From Bosea beijingensis (GTDB lineage: Bacteria > Pseudomonadota > Alphaproteobacteria > Rhizobiales > Beijerinckiaceae), in contig NZ_CP132359.1 of assembly GCF_030758975.1 (NCBI RefSeq), positions 822,811 through 886,810 of the forward strand: a stretch of 64,000 nt of DNA, read 5' to 3'. Position numbers and translations under genes: made by a program. Each line of letters opens with the position of its first letter. The first letter of the stretch is position 1. A model generated the notes under the pieces. That model was not told where the DNA came from. It did no database searches and saw only the letters and a list, made by a program, of their open reading frames with translations. Below are positions 1 to 10,700 of the stretch, one piece after another.

Positions 1-12
1 GGGAGATGCCTG

Positions 13-849
13 ATGGGCGAGATCGCCAATGCCACGACCCTTCCGCTCGCCGGATTCACGCCGGAGCATTTCAGCCTCTCGGTCTCCGGCAAGGTCGCGA
101 CTATGACGCTGAACCGGCCTGAGAAAAAGAATCCGCTGACCTTCGCAAGCTACCGCGAACTCACGGATTTTTTCCTCGCCGCGCAGAAGGAGGAAGAGGT
201 CAAGGCGATCGTCGTCACCGGCGCCGGCGGCAATTTCTCCTCGGGCGGCGACGTCTTCGAGATCATCGGACCGCTGGTCGCGATGGAGACCAAGGACCTG
301 CTCAAGTTCACCCGGATGACCGGCGAACTGGTCAAGGCGATGCGGGCCTGCCCGCAGCCGATCATCGCCGCGATCGACGGCGTCTGCGCCGGCGCCGGCG
401 CCATCGTCGCCATGGCGTCCGACCTGCGGCTCGGCACGGCCAGCAGCAAGATCGCCTTCCTGTTCAATCGCGTCGGGCTCGCCGGCTGCGACATGGGCGC
501 CTGCGCGATGCTGCCGCGCATCATCGGCCAGGGCCGCGCCGCTGAGCTGCTCTATACCGGACGGGTACTCAAGGGCGAGGAAGCCGAGCGCTGGGGCTTC
601 CTCAACCGCATCTGCGCCTCCGAGGCCGTGCTGTCGGACGCGCAGGCGCTCGCCGCCGAGCTGGCGGACGGCCCGACCTTTGCCAACGCCATGACCAAGC
701 GCATGCTCGAAATGGAATGGGCGATGTCGGTCGAGAGCGCGATCGAGGCCGAGGCCGTGGCGCAAGCCTTGTGCATGCAGACCGAGGATTTTTCCCGCGC
801 CTATCACGCCTTCGCCGCGAAGCAGAAGCCGGTCTTCGAGGGCAACTGA
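13..849 (+). CDS. Enoyl-CoA hydratase/isomerase (crotonase) family protein
   Basis: A 278-residue crotonase-fold protein, expected to hydrate or isomerise an acyl-CoA in the cytoplasm. The oxyanion-hole region NFSSGGDV (about residues 75-82) and the [11 protein letters not shown] segment (about 127-137) are clear. The two glutamates of classical enoyl-CoA hydratases appear replaced: the residue after GAGA is Ile, and the second position falls in FNRVGLAG. An Asp in GCDMGA may serve instead, so the reaction may not be plain hydration. The ATG overlaps a TGA (TGATG, 11-15), suggesting translational coupling to an upstream gene outside the window. Acyl-CoA dehydrogenase, aryl-CoA ligase and RidA follow on the same strand, pointing to CoA-dependent aromatic breakdown. 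Family is certain; substrate is inferred. Confidence 0.85.
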   Translation: MGEIANATTLPLAGFTPEHFSLSVSGKVATMTLNRPEKKNPLTFASYRELTDFFLAAQKEEEVKAIVVTGAGGNFSSGGDVFEIIGPLVAMETKDLLKFTRMTGELVKAMRACPQPIIAAIDGVCAGAGAIVAMASDLRLGTASSKIAFLFNRVGLAGCDMGACAMLPRIIGQGRAAELLYTGRVLKGEEAERWGFLNRICASEAVLSDAQALAAELADGPTFANAMTKRMLEMEWAMSVESAIEAEAVAQALCMQTEDFSRAYHAFAAKQKPVFEGN

Positions 850-850
850 G

Positions 851-2059
851 ATGGGCAGTGTTTCTCCTCTCGGCCTCGACATCCTCGGCGACACGCTGGA
901 CTGGCCGTTCTTCGGGGAGAGCCATCGCGCCTTCGCGACCGAGCTTTCCGGCTGGGCCGATTCCTACCTTGCCGACCTGCCTCCCGATGATGTCGACGAG
1001 GCCTGCCGGGCGCGTGTCGCGGCGCTCGGCGCTGCGGGCTTCCTGAAGGCTGTGGTGCCGGCGGCCTATGGCGGCTCGTCCGAAAAGCTTGATGTCCGCA
1101 CGCTCTGCCTCGCCCGCGAGATCCTGGCCGCGCATGACGGGCTCGCCGATTTCGCCTTCGCCATGCAGGGGCTTGGCACCGGCGCTATCTCGATCGCCGG
1201 CTCCGAGGCGATGAAGCGGCGCATCCTGCCGGATGTCGCAGCCGGCAAGCGCATCGCCGCCTTCGCCCTCTCCGAGAAGGAAGCCGGCTCCGACGTCGCC
1301 GCCATGGCGACAACCGCGACGCCAGAAGGCAAGACGCATGTCCGCATCGATGGCGAGAAGAGCTGGATCTCGAATGGCGGCATCGCCGACCATTACGTCG
1401 TCTTCGCCCGCACAGGCGAGGCGCCGGGCGCGCGCGGGCTCTCCGCCTTCCTGGTCGAGGCCGACACGCCCGGCCTGACCATCGCCGAACGCATCGAGGT
1501 GATCGCCCCGCATCCGCTGGCGACGCTGCGCTTCGAGGACTGCCGCGTGCCGCTGGACAACCGCATCGGCGGGCCGGGCGATGGCTTCAAGGTCGCGATG
1601 GCCACGCTCGACATCTTCCGCTCGACGGTCGGCGCCGCCGCGCTCGGCTTCGCGAGGCGCGCGCTGCACGAGACGCTTGAACACGCCAATGGCCGCAAGC
1701 TTTTCGGCGGCACGCTCGGCGATCTCCAGCTCTCGCAGGCGGCGATCGCCGAGAGCGCCGCCGAGGTCGATGCCGCCGCACTCCTCGTCTACCGCGCCGC
1801 CTGGACCAAGGATCGCGGTGCGGCCCGCGTCACCCGCGAGGCGGCGCTGGCCAAGCTCGTCGCGACCGAGAACGCCCAGACGGTGATCGACCGGGCCGTC
1901 CAGATCCATGGCGGCCTCGGCGTCACCAAGGGCGTCAAGGTCGAGGAGTTGTACCGGGAAATCCGAGCGCTGCGCATCTACGAGGGCGCCTCGGAAGTCC
2001 AGAAGGTCGTGATCGCGCGCGACCTGCTGAAAGCACAGGCCGGAAGAGCAGATCGTTAG
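851..2059 (+). CDS. Acyl-CoA dehydrogenase
   Basis: A 402-residue FAD-dependent acyl-CoA dehydrogenase of normal family length. It carries the flavin/substrate signature [11 protein letters not shown] (about residues 137-147), the middle beta-domain, and the C-terminal IYEGASEVQ segment (about 377-385) whose Glu is the usual catalytic base. It would introduce an alpha-beta double bond into an acyl-CoA and pass electrons to ETF. It starts one base after the crotonase stop, so the two are almost certainly co-translated. The following ligase favours a ring-derived CoA thioester over a straight fatty acid, but the substrate cannot be read from sequence. Confidence 0.9.
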   Translation: MGSVSPLGLDILGDTLDWPFFGESHRAFATELSGWADSYLADLPPDDVDEACRARVAALGAAGFLKAVVPAAYGGSSEKLDVRTLCLAREILAAHDGLADFAFAMQGLGTGAISIAGSEAMKRRILPDVAAGKRIAAFALSEKEAGSDVAAMATTATPEGKTHVRIDGEKSWISNGGIADHYVVFARTGEAPGARGLSAFLVEADTPGLTIAERIEVIAPHPLATLRFEDCRVPLDNRIGGPGDGFKVAMATLDIFRSTVGAAALGFARRALHETLEHANGRKLFGGTLGDLQLSQAAIAESAAEVDAAALLVYRAAWTKDRGAARVTREAALAKLVATENAQTVIDRAVQIHGGLGVTKGVKVEELYREIRALRIYEGASEVQKVVIARDLLKAQAGRADR

Positions 2060-2121
2060 AGGCGGATTCGCCGATCAGGCCGAGGGGACCTGATCGAATC
2101 CGGCTCGCGCAGGGGAACAGC

Positions 2122-3762
2122 ATGACAGCAACCGGATTCGCGAGATCGGGGCATCAGGACAGCTTCGCGCGGGACAACCTGCCGCCGCGCGCAAGCTGGC
2201 CCGACCTGAGGTTGGAAGAAGCAGGGCTCGCCTATCCCGAGCGGCTGAACTGCGTCGCCGAACTGCTCGACCGACACATCGTCGAGGGGCGCGGCGGGCG
2301 CACGGCGGTGATCGCCAATGACCTGCACTGGAGCTATGCCGATCTCGCGGACAAGGTGAACCGCATCGCCAATGTGCTGACCCGCGATCTCGGCATGGTC
2401 AGCGGCCACCGCGTGCTATTGCGCGCCGGCAATACGCCGATGATGGTCGCCGCCTATCTCGCGGTCATCAAGGCCGGCGGCGTCGCCGTCGCGACCATGC
2501 CGATGCTGCGGGCGGGCGAGCTCGCCTATCCGCTGCGCAAAGCGAAGATCGCTATGGCGTTCTGCGACCACCGCCTCATGGCCGAGTTGGAAAGCGCGAA
2601 GATGCAGGTGCCGGAGCTTGCCCGCATCGTCGCCTTCGGCAGCGCCGGCAGCGAGCTGGAAGCGCTGATGGCCCAACCGGGCTACGAGCGTTTCGAGGCC
2701 GTCGACACCGCCCGCGACGATGTCTGCCTGATCGCCTTCACCTCGGGCACGACCGGCGAGCCCAAGGGCACGATGCATTTCCACCAGGACATGCTGGCGA
2801 TCTGCGACTGCTACGGTGCCCGCGTGCTGAAGGCCTCGCCGGATGATCGCTTCACCGGCTCGCCGCCGCTCGCCTTCACCTTCGGGCTCGGCGGGCTCGT
2901 GCTGTTCCCGATGCGGATAGGAGCGGCGATGGTACTGCCCGAGAAGGCGGGCCCGGCCGACCTGATCGACGCAATCGAGCGCCACAAGGTCAGCGTCGTC
3001 TTCACCGCGCCTACCGCCTACCGCGCCATCCTCGACAAGCTCGACGGGCGCGACATCGCCTCGCTCCGCATCTGTGTCTCGGCCGGCGAGGCGCTGCCCA
3101 AGGCAACCTTCGACGCCTGGCTGGCGCGAACAGGCATGAAGCTGTTCGACGGCATCGGCGCGACCGAGATGCTGCATATCTTCATCGGTGCGCCGCAGGA
3201 GGCGATACGGCCGGGCGCGACCGGGCTTCCGGTGCCGGGCTACGAAGCCAAGGTCGTCGATGCCGAAGGGCGCGACGTGCCGGACGGCACGCCGGGCCGG
3301 CTCGCCGTGCGTGGCCCGACCGGCTGCCGCTATCTCGCCGACCCGCGGCAGGCGGTCTATGTCCTGAACGGCTGGAACATCACCGGCGATACCTATCTGC
3401 GCGATGCGGACGGCTATTTCTGGTACCAGGCCCGCTCCGACGACATGATCGTCTCAGCCGGCTACAATATCGCGGGGCCCGAGGTCGAAGCCTGCCTGCT
3501 CACCCATGAGGCCGTGGCCGAATGCGGCGTGGTCGGCGCGCCCTGCCCCGAGCGCGGGCAGATCGTGAAGGCCTACGTCGTGCTGCGAGAAGGCATCACC
3601 GGCGACGCCGCGCTGGCCAAGGCGCTGCAGGAGCATGTGAAGGCCGGCATCGCGCCTTACAAATATCCGCGCGCCATCGCATTCGTTCCGGTCCTGCCGA
3701 AGACCGCGACCGGCAAGCTGCAACGCTTCGCCTTGCGCCAGATGGCGCAGGGCGAAAGCTGA
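2122..3762 (+). CDS. AMP-forming aryl-CoA ligase, 2-aminobenzoate/benzoate-CoA ligase-like
   Basis: A 546-residue acyl-adenylate-forming enzyme that would activate a carboxylic acid with ATP and CoA. The P-loop TSGTTGEPKGT lies near residue 210, the DGIGATEM adenine-binding motif near 345, the hinge-region GDTYLRDADGYFWYQARSDD near 425, and the catalytic Lys near the C-terminus in KTATGKLQRFALR. Overall layout resembles benzoate- and 2-aminobenzoate-CoA ligases. Context (crotonase, acyl-CoA dehydrogenase, RidA) fits an anthranilate- or salicylate-type CoA pathway. The kynureninase at 45.3 kb would produce anthranilate, which supports that substrate, but this is inference; benzoate or a hydroxybenzoate is possible. 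Confidence 0.82.
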   Translation: MTATGFARSGHQDSFARDNLPPRASWPDLRLEEAGLAYPERLNCVAELLDRHIVEGRGGRTAVIANDLHWSYADLADKVNRIANVLTRDLGMVSGHRVLLRAGNTPMMVAAYLAVIKAGGVAVATMPMLRAGELAYPLRKAKIAMAFCDHRLMAELESAKMQVPELARIVAFGSAGSELEALMAQPGYERFEAVDTARDDVCLIAFTSGTTGEPKGTMHFHQDMLAICDCYGARVLKASPDDRFTGSPPLAFTFGLGGLVLFPMRIGAAMVLPEKAGPADLIDAIERHKVSVVFTAPTAYRAILDKLDGRDIASLRICVSAGEALPKATFDAWLARTGMKLFDGIGATEMLHIFIGAPQEAIRPGATGLPVPGYEAKVVDAEGRDVPDGTPGRLAVRGPTGCRYLADPRQAVYVLNGWNITGDTYLRDADGYFWYQARSDDMIVSAGYNIAGPEVEACLLTHEAVAECGVVGAPCPERGQIVKAYVVLREGITGDAALAKALQEHVKAGIAPYKYPRAIAFVPVLPKTATGKLQRFALRQMAQGES

Positions 3763-3808
3763 TTTCCCGTCAACAGAGCCCGAACGGCCGAAACCGAGGC
3801 GATACGCC

Positions 3809-4216
3809 ATGTCCGAACTTCCGCAATCCCGCGCCATCCTGCCCGAGGGCTGGCCGCAGCCGCGCGGCTATGCCAACGGCATGGTGGCGGAAGGCCGCGT
3901 TCTGGTGACCGGCGGGCTCGTCGGCTGGGACGCGCAGGGCGTCTTCGCCAAGGGTTTCATCCCTCAGCTCCGCCAGACCTTCATCAACATCAAGGCGGTG
4001 GTCGGGGCCGGCGGTGGGCGCGTCGAGGATATCGTGCGCCTGACCTGGTACGTCACGGATATCGCGGCGTATCGCGCCAGCCTCAAGGAGATGGGGCCGG
4101 TCTATCGCGAGGTCTTCGGCCGGCATTTCCCGGCGATGGCCGTGGTCGCGGTCACTGCGCTGGTCGAGACCGAGGCGATGGTCGAGATCGAGGCGACGGC
4201 GGTGGTTGGAGGCTAG
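3809..4216 (+). CDS. RidA/YjgF/Rid family protein
   Basis: A 135-residue RidA-family protein, full length for the family, starting at the ATG after a purine-rich GAGGCGA. The conserved core is visible, including the IVRLTWYVTD segment (about residues 73-82). Rid proteins hydrolyse reactive enamine/imine intermediates. Beside an aryl-CoA ligase this fits a pathway that releases an imine or ammonia, as anthraniloyl-CoA degradation would. It is the last gene of the plus-strand set. Its TAG overlaps the convergent cysN stop by three bases within the palindrome CTAG (4213-4216), leaving no room for a terminator between them. Confidence 0.85.
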   Translation: MSELPQSRAILPEGWPQPRGYANGMVAEGRVLVTGGLVGWDAQGVFAKGFIPQLRQTFINIKAVVGAGGGRVEDIVRLTWYVTDIAAYRASLKEMGPVYREVFGRHFPAMAVVAVTALVETEAMVEIEATAVVGG

Positions 4217-5847
4217 ATCCCCGCGCCGTCCTGCAAGGTGCCGATCGGCGCCTTGCGCCAGAGCCGCATATGCAGCGCCCGCAAGCCCGGCCGCAGCAGG
4301 ATGTCACCGAAGGCGAGCGCGAGCGAAGCCGGAACGTTTGCCGTCAACGCGAAGGCCGCCGCGAAGAGCCCTGCCGTGCTCAGGACCCGCCAGCTCACGC
4401 CCGCGAGCCAGACCCGGCGATCCGGCGTGCCACGCCTTCCGACGACGCGGAGGACGCCGCGCCGGGTCCGCTCCAGAACCCCGCCCTCGCCCACAACCTG
4501 TCGAGCCTCGCCCTCGCCCGGCTCGACGAAGCCGAACGCCACCGTCTCGTTAGTGATGCGATCGATCAGGATGAAGCCGCCGAGCTCGTGACTGCGAGCA
4601 TAGGGCAGCGAAACCAGCGGCCGGTCGAGACGCAGCGTGACGAGGCCGATGCCGTTCATGCCCAGGCTCTGCGCCGGCAGCGGCTGGGAGCCCTCGATAT
4701 CGATGCTGTGATGCAGCGTCTCGACCGTGGCATTGGCGCTCTGCGTCGCGAGCTTCACCAGGAACTGGCCGCCTTCGAGCATGGCCCGCTCGCCGGTCCA
4801 GAGCAGGCGCGCCTTCAGCCCCCGGCTGACCGGCAGTGCCATGCCGGCGGCGGCGATGACGTCGCCGCGCGAGATGTCGATATCGTCCTCCAGCGTCACC
4901 GTCGCGGCCTGGCCGGCAGCGATCTGGCTCGCCTCGCCCGCGGCGCCGATCAGGCGCGCGATGCGGCTGATGCGGCCGGAAGGCAATGCGATAACCGGAT
5001 CGCCGGCACGGGCGCGGCCGGTAACCGGAGTGCCGGCATAGCCGCGGAAATCGAGATCCGGCCGGTTGACCCATTGCACCGGCAGAACGAAGCCCTCCTC
5101 GGCCGGCACAGCACGCGCAATCGCGATGCTTTCGAGATAAGGCAGCAACGCCGGGCCGTCATACCACGGCATCAGCGTGGACGGGCGCATGACGTTCTCG
5201 CCGTCCCGCGCCGAGACCGGGACGAAGCGGATCGAAGCGAAGCCGAGGCTCTGCACCGCGGCGCGATAGTCCGCCGCGATCCGCTCGAAGACGGCTTCGT
5301 CATAGCCGACCAGGTCCATCTTGTTGATGGCGACGACGACATGGCGGACGCCGACCAGCGAGACGATGAAGGAGTGGCGGCGCGTCTGCGGCAGCAGCCC
5401 CTTGCGCGCATCGACCAGGATGATCGCGAGATCGGCGGTGGAGGCGCCGGTGGCCATGTTGCGGGTGTATTGCTCGTGGCCGGGCGTGTCGGCGACGATG
5501 AAGCTGCGCGTCTGCGTCGCGAAGTAGCGATAGGCGACATCGATGGTGATGCCCTGCTCGCGCTCGGCCGAAAGGCCGTCGACCAGCAGCGCGAAATCAG
5601 GCGCCTCGCCCTGCGTGCCGAACTTGCGGGAGTCGTTGTCGAGTGCGCTGAGCTGATCGTCGAAGACCGCGCCGGCCTCGTAGAGCATGCGGCCGATCAA
5701 GGTCGACTTGCCGTCATCGACCGAACCGCAGGTGATGAAGCGCAGCAGTGAATGCTGGCCGGTTTCGGATGAAGCTGGTGCATCGTTAGCCGGAAGCGGG
5801 GCCTGCGCCGGCCTCAGTGTCTTCTTTTTGGCGAGCGCGAAGCCCAT
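4213..5847 (-). CDS. cysN: Sulfate adenylyltransferase subunit 1 (GTPase) with C-terminal DUF2061-like extension
   Basis: The GTPase subunit of ATP sulfurylase, which with CysD converts sulfate and ATP to APS. The G-domain motifs are intact: GSVDDGKST near residue 37, DTPGHEQYTRNMATG near 120, NKMDL near 175. Translation-factor-like beta domains follow to about residue 460. At 544 residues it is some 70 longer than typical CysN. The extra C-terminus (about 470-540) has VSWRVLSTAG, hydrophobic stretches and LHMRLWRKAP, resembling a DUF2061 membrane domain, whereas many rhizobial CysN proteins instead carry an APS-kinase domain. Its ATG overlaps the cysD stop (TGATG). CysN assignment is secure; the DUF2061 call is from pattern memory. 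Confidence 0.93.
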   Translation of the reverse strand: MGFALAKKKTLRPAQAPLPANDAPASSETGQHSLLRFITCGSVDDGKSTLIGRMLYEAGAVFDDQLSALDNDSRKFGTQGEAPDFALLVDGLSAEREQGITIDVAYRYFATQTRSFIVADTPGHEQYTRNMATGASTADLAIILVDARKGLLPQTRRHSFIVSLVGVRHVVVAINKMDLVGYDEAVFERIAADYRAAVQSLGFASIRFVPVSARDGENVMRPSTLMPWYDGPALLPYLESIAIARAVPAEEGFVLPVQWVNRPDLDFRGYAGTPVTGRARAGDPVIALPSGRISRIARLIGAAGEASQIAAGQAATVTLEDDIDISRGDVIAAAGMALPVSRGLKARLLWTGERAMLEGGQFLVKLATQSANATVETLHHSIDIEGSQPLPAQSLGMNGIGLVTLRLDRPLVSLPYARSHELGGFILIDRITNETVAFGFVEPGEGEARQVVGEGGVLERTRRGVLRVVGRRGTPDRRVWLAGVSWRVLSTAGLFAAAFALTANVPASLALAFGDILLRPGLRALHMRLWRKAPIGTLQDGAGI

Positions 5848-6749
5848 CAGAAATAGCCTTCCTGCTTCTTCTGCTCCATCGAGCCGGAGCCGTCATGGTC
5901 GATGACGCGGCCCTGCCGCTCGGAGGATCGCGACGAGCGCATCTCGGCGATGATGTCGGTGAGATTGGCCGCTTCGCTCTCGACCGCGCCGGTCAGCGGG
6001 TAGCAGCCGAGCGTGCGGAAGCGAACGGTGCGCGTCTCGACGGTCTCGCCGGGGAGCAATTCCATGCGCTCGTCGTCGCGCATGATCCAGGCGCCGTCGC
6101 GCCGGACGACCGGGCGGGGCGCAGCGAAATAGAGCGGCACGACCGGGATGTTCTCCAGCGCGATGTAGTCCCAGACGTCGCGCTCGGTCCAATTCGAGAG
6201 CGGAAACACCCGAAAGCTCTCGCCGCGGTGCTTGCGGGTGTTGAAGAGCTGCCAGGGCTCCGGGCGCTGGTTCTTGGGGTCCCAGCGATGCTCAGGGCTG
6301 CGCAGCGAGAAGACGCGCTCCTTGGCCCGGCTCTTCTCCTCGTCACGGCGCGCACCACCGAAGGCCGCATCGAACCTGTAGAGGTCGAGCGCCTGCTTCA
6401 GCCCTTGCGTCTTCATCACGTCGGTATGGACGCGCGAGCCGGAGGTGAAGGGATTGATCCCGGCCTCGACGCCCTCGCGGTTGATATGGACGATCAGGTC
6501 GAGCCCGAGCCGCTGCGCAGTCTCGTCGCGGAAGGCGATCATCTCGCGGAATTTCCAGGTCGTATCGACATGGAGCAGCGGGAATGGAGGCTTTGCGGGA
6601 TGAAAGGCCTTCATCACGAGATGCAGCAGGACGGCGGAGTCCTTGCCGATCGAATAGAGCAGCACCGGCTTGTCGCAGGTCGCGGCGACCTCGCGGATGA
6701 TGAAGATCGCCTCCGCCTCGAGCTTCTGGAGATGGCTGAGCTGGATCAT
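5847..6749 (-). CDS. cysD: Sulfate adenylyltransferase subunit 2
   Basis: The catalytic ATP-sulfurylase subunit, 300 residues as in other bacteria. The PP-loop [12 protein letters not shown] lies near residue 28, [16 protein letters not shown] near 125, and the C-terminus ends in the CysD-typical QEGYF. I start at the ATG at 6749 (MIQLSHLQ), which overlaps the cysH stop as ATGA; the frame stays open upstream, but that sequence is cysH-coding in another frame. With CysN it makes APS for the CysH encoded just upstream, so the three genes form one tightly overlapping operon. Confidence 0.95.
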   Translation of the reverse strand: MIQLSHLQKLEAEAIFIIREVAATCDKPVLLYSIGKDSAVLLHLVMKAFHPAKPPFPLLHVDTTWKFREMIAFRDETAQRLGLDLIVHINREGVEAGINPFTSGSRVHTDVMKTQGLKQALDLYRFDAAFGGARRDEEKSRAKERVFSLRSPEHRWDPKNQRPEPWQLFNTRKHRGESFRVFPLSNWTERDVWDYIALENIPVVPLYFAAPRPVVRRDGAWIMRDDERMELLPGETVETRTVRFRTLGCYPLTGAVESEAANLTDIIAEMRSSRSSERQGRVIDHDGSGSMEQKKQEGYF

Positions 6750-7555
6750 GCCTGCGCCTCCGCCGGGACAGATTTCAGGCGCGCCAGCTTTCCGTCCGGC
6801 CCGACATGCAGACCGCATTCCCTGGCCGCGTCGTCCTCCCACCACCAGCGCCCGGCCCGCTCGGGCTCGCCGGGGCGGATAGCGCGGGTGCAGGGCTGGC
6901 AGCCGATCGAGACGAAACCCTGCGCGTGCAGCGGGTTGATCGGCACGCCGTTCTCATGCGCGAAGGCGAGCGCGCGCTCGCGCGTCCAGTCGATCAGCGG
7001 ACTTGCCTTGACGAGGCCGCGCGCCATGTCGGCCTCCGCCAGCTTCACCCCGCCCCGCGCCGCCGATTGATCGGCGCGCAGGCCGGTGAGCCAGGTATCG
7101 GCACCGGCGAGCGCCCGGCCAAGCGGCTCCACCTTGCGGATGTCGCAGCAGGATTTGCGGGCATCGCGCGAGGCGTAGAAGCCGTTGATGCCGTTCTGGC
7201 GGACATGGAGTTCAAGCGTGTCATGGCGCGGATAATAGGGGCGGATCAGGATGCCGTAGCGCTCCTCGGTCTCCTGCCAGAGCGCATAGACCTCGGGGAA
7301 GAGTCGGCCGGTATCGAGCGTCGCGAAAGCGACCGGCAGCTTCGCGGTTGCGATGAAATGGGTGAGAACCTGGTCTTCGAGGCCGAAGGAGGTGGTGAAG
7401 ACAACCCGCCCGTTCGCTTCCGCGACGATGCCGGCAAGGCGCCCGGGCACATCCGCCTCGCCGAACACGTCATCCAGTGCAGCGGCACGGTGCGTCAGCA
7501 ATGTCTCCGACGGCGGTGCCGCCGTGAGTTGGTCCGAGCCGAAGCCGTTCGCCAT
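6746..7555 (-). CDS. cysH: Assimilatory APS reductase (phosphoadenylyl/adenylyl-sulfate reductase family)
   Basis: A 269-residue thioredoxin-dependent reductase forming sulfite. TTSFGLEDQ (about residue 54) and [13 protein letters not shown] (about 153) are family motifs. The paired cysteines [11 protein letters not shown] (about 135) and GCQPC (about 220) are the four ligands of a [4Fe-4S] cluster, marking the APS-using rather than PAPS-using type. That agrees with the lack of a visible APS kinase. I chose ATG 7555 (MANGFGSD); the longer frame to 7618 would need a TTG start and extra residues the family lacks. First gene of cysH-cysD-cysN. Confidence 0.93.
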   Translation of the reverse strand: MANGFGSDQLTAAPPSETLLTHRAAALDDVFGEADVPGRLAGIVAEANGRVVFTTSFGLEDQVLTHFIATAKLPVAFATLDTGRLFPEVYALWQETEERYGILIRPYYPRHDTLELHVRQNGINGFYASRDARKSCCDIRKVEPLGRALAGADTWLTGLRADQSAARGGVKLAEADMARGLVKASPLIDWTRERALAFAHENGVPINPLHAQGFVSIGCQPCTRAIRPGEPERAGRWWWEDDAARECGLHVGPDGKLARLKSVPAEAQA

Positions 7556-7640
7556 GATCGTGGCCGCCTGTTCGGTAAATCGAACGAACCACTTATACCC
7601 ATGGCGGCAAAGGTTCAATTTACAGGAGGTAGCGTGTTTT
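7556..7640 (-). promoter_or_regulatory. Probable promoter/operator of the cysHDN operon
   Basis: Upstream of cysH, read on the minus strand, TTGAAC and TATAAG lie 15 bases apart, a weak sigma-70-like pair. Just downstream is a perfect 5-bp inverted repeat, GTTCG-N6-CGAAC (7570-7585), positioned to act as an operator. The cognate regulator is unknown; no regulator gene is adjacent. Confidence 0.35.
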
Positions 7641-7709
7641 TTCTTATTTCACTTCTGTTGGAGAAGTTTGTTTTGACGGACGCTTTCCGGGCCGCATAGC
7701 AGCATAAAC

Positions 7710-10700
7710 TCAATGGAAATCCCGCGACTTCGGGAGGATTCTGACATTGCGCGGGTGGCGATGACGGGGCAGCGGCGGGTTCTTGAGTTCGTCGATGGGC
7801 ATCGGAACCTCTGCGCGATGGGTATCCGAGAGCGAGAGCAGGTCGATCGAGCGGTCGGCGATGCGCTGGGCCATGAGATGAGTGACGCCCTCGACGCTTT
7901 TCTGCACCCGGCCTTCAACCAGCATCAATCGCGCGCCCATGACCTCGCGACGGAAGCGCTCGAACAATCGCGCCCAGATCACGACATTGGTGATGCCGGT
8001 CTCGTCCTCCAGCGTGACGAAGATGGCGTTGCCCTTGCCCGGCCGCTGGCGCACCAGCACGATTCCCGCCGTGCGGACGAAGGCGGCATCCGGCTTCGCC
8101 TCGGTCTCGGCGCAGCTCAGCACGCCCTCGCGCCGGAAACGCGGACGCAAGAGCTGCATCGGGTGGCCCTTCAGGGAGAGCCTAACGGTCTGGTAATCGG
8201 CGACGATATGCTCGGCGAGCGGCATGACCGGCAACGCCATGCTCCGTTCCGAGCCCAGCTCGCGCGCCTGCGCGGCCTGGAAGAGCGGCAGAACGGGATC
8301 GTCCGGCAGGCGGCGCACGGCCCAGAGCGCCTCGCGACGATCGAGACCCAGCGAGCGGAAGGCATCGGCATCGGCGAGCAGGCGCATCGCACGGGCGGGG
8401 AGACTGGCCCGGCGCATCAATTCCTCGACGTCGCGATAGGGGCCGCCCGCTTCGCGCTCTCCGGCGATGGCCTTGCCCCACTCATCCTTGAAGCCGTCGA
8501 TCTGGCGGAAGCCGAGGCGCAGTGCGAAGGGGTCACGCTTGCTCGGCCGGTGAGGCCGATCACGGTAAGAACTTGATTCCGAAACGGCTTCCAAGCTGTT
8601 GTCCAGAAAGCTGGAATTGACATCGGCCGGCCGCGGCTCGACGCCCCCGTTCTCTTCCGCCTCCCGCACGATCTGGGCGGGAGCGTAGAAGCCCATCGGC
8701 TGAGAGTTCAGCAAGGCGGCAGCGAAAGCCGCCGGGTAATGCTTCTTCAGAAAGGAAGAGATGTAGACCAGCTTTCCGAAGGAAGCCGCATGGCTTTCCG
8801 GGAAGCCGTAGCTGCCGAAGCCCTTGATCTGCTCGAAACAACGCTGGGCGAAATCGCGCTCATAACCGCGCGCAACCATACGCTCGACCATCATGTCCTG
8901 AAAATGATGGATCGTGCCGACATTACGGAAGGTTGCCATCGCCCGGCGAAGGCCATTGGCTTCAGGCTCCGTGAATTTGGCTGCCTGCATAGCGAGCCGC
9001 ATCGCCTGCTCCTGAAAGAGCGGGACGCCAAAAGTCTTCCTCAGCACTTCGTAGAGTTCGTCCGGCGGCCCATGCTCCGGCGATGGCGAGGGATAGGTCA
9101 CCTCCTCGATCCCGGCCCGTCGCTTCAGGTAGGGATGGACCATGTTGCCCTGGATCGGGCCGGGGCGGACGATCGCGACCTGGATGACGAGATCGTAGAA
9201 TTCCCGCGGCCTCAACCGCGGAAGCATGTTCATCTGGGCGCGGCTCTCGACCTGGAAGACGCCGAGCGACTTGCCCTCGCAGAGCATGTCGTAGGTTGCC
9301 TCGTCGCCATCCTTGAGGTCGGCGAGCGCGTAATCCTTGCCCCCGTTCTCCCTGATGAGGTCGAACGCCTTGCGGATGCAGGTCAGCATGCCCAATGCCA
9401 GCACATCGACCTTCATCAGACGCAATTCATCGATGTCGTCGCGGTCCCATTCGATGAAGGTGCGGTCCTCCATCGCGGCGTTGCCGATTGGCACGGTCTC
9501 GTCGAGGCGCCCGCGCGACAGGACGAAGCCGCCGACATGCTGCGAGAGATGGCGGGGATAGCCGAGCAGGCGAGTGGCGAAATCGACGGCGCGGCGGATC
9601 GTCGGATTGGTCGGATCAAGCCCGGCCTGGCGGACGCGGGCATCGCCGATCTCGCTGCCCCAGCTCCCCCAATTCGTATCGGCTATGCGGGCGGTGACAT
9701 CCTCGGTCAGGCCCAGCACCTTGCCGGCCTCCCGGATGGCGCTGCGCGGCCGGTAATGGATCACGGTCGCAGCGATGCCGGCACGCTCACGGCCATAGAA
9801 TTTGTAGATCCACTGGATCACCTCCTCACGCCGCTCATGCTCGAAATCGACATCGATATCGGGCGGCTCCTTACGCTCGGTCGAGATAAAGCGCTCGAAG
9901 AGCACGTCGTTCTCGGCCGGGTCGACGGCGGTGATTCCGAGGACGTAGCAGACCGCGGAATTGGCGGCCGAGCCGCGGCCCTGGCAGAGGATGCCCTTGC
10001 TCTCGGCGAATTCGACGATCTGGCGGATCGTCAGGAAGTAACGGGCGTATCCGAGCTTCCCGATCAGATCGAGCTCCTTCGCCAGCAGCTTCTCGACCTT
10101 CTCCGGCACACCCTTGGGATAGCGGATCAGGCAGCAGCGACGGACCAGCTCCACCAGCCAGTCCTGATCCTTCCAGCCGGGCGGGATCGGCTCGTCAGGG
10201 TACTCGTATTTGAGCTGACCGAGGTCGAACTCGATGCGGGAGAACAGGGCTTGCGTCTCGGCGATGGCCTCGGGCGCATCCCGGAAGAGACGGGCCATTT
10301 CCTGCGGCAGCTTGAGATGGCGCTCGGCATTGGATTCGAGCAGGCGCCCGGCCCGCTCGATGGTGGTGCCCTCGCGGATGCAGGTCAGCACATCCTGCAG
10401 GTCGCGCTGCGCGATGGAATCGTAGAGCGCGTCATTGGTCGCGATCAGCGGCGTGCGGGTCGCAGCGGCGATCGCCTTGAGACGCGCGAGGCGGCGGCGG
10501 TCGTCGCCGCGCCGGTGCATGCTGGCGGCGAGCCAGACAGCGCCGGGCGCTGCATCATCCAGCCGGGCGAGCAATGCGGGCAGGCCGTCGAGGCTGCGCG
10601 CGGGCATCAGGATCAGCAGCAGGTCGCGGGCATCGTTGAGGAGGTCGTCGAGAACGAGCTGGCATTCGCCCTTCCTGACACCATCCTTCAGGTTGCCATG

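Noticed and set aside
602-1909. Long minus-strand frame (435 codons) opposite the crotonase and acyl-CoA dehydrogenase genes
   Set aside because: Arg/Asp/Gly-rich shadow of high-GC coding sequence with no family motif; the plus-strand genes are certain.
7570-7585. Considered as a RirA or Fur site rather than a cys operator
   Set aside because: Lacks the TGA-N9-TCA or Fur-box pattern, and the downstream genes are for sulfate reduction.
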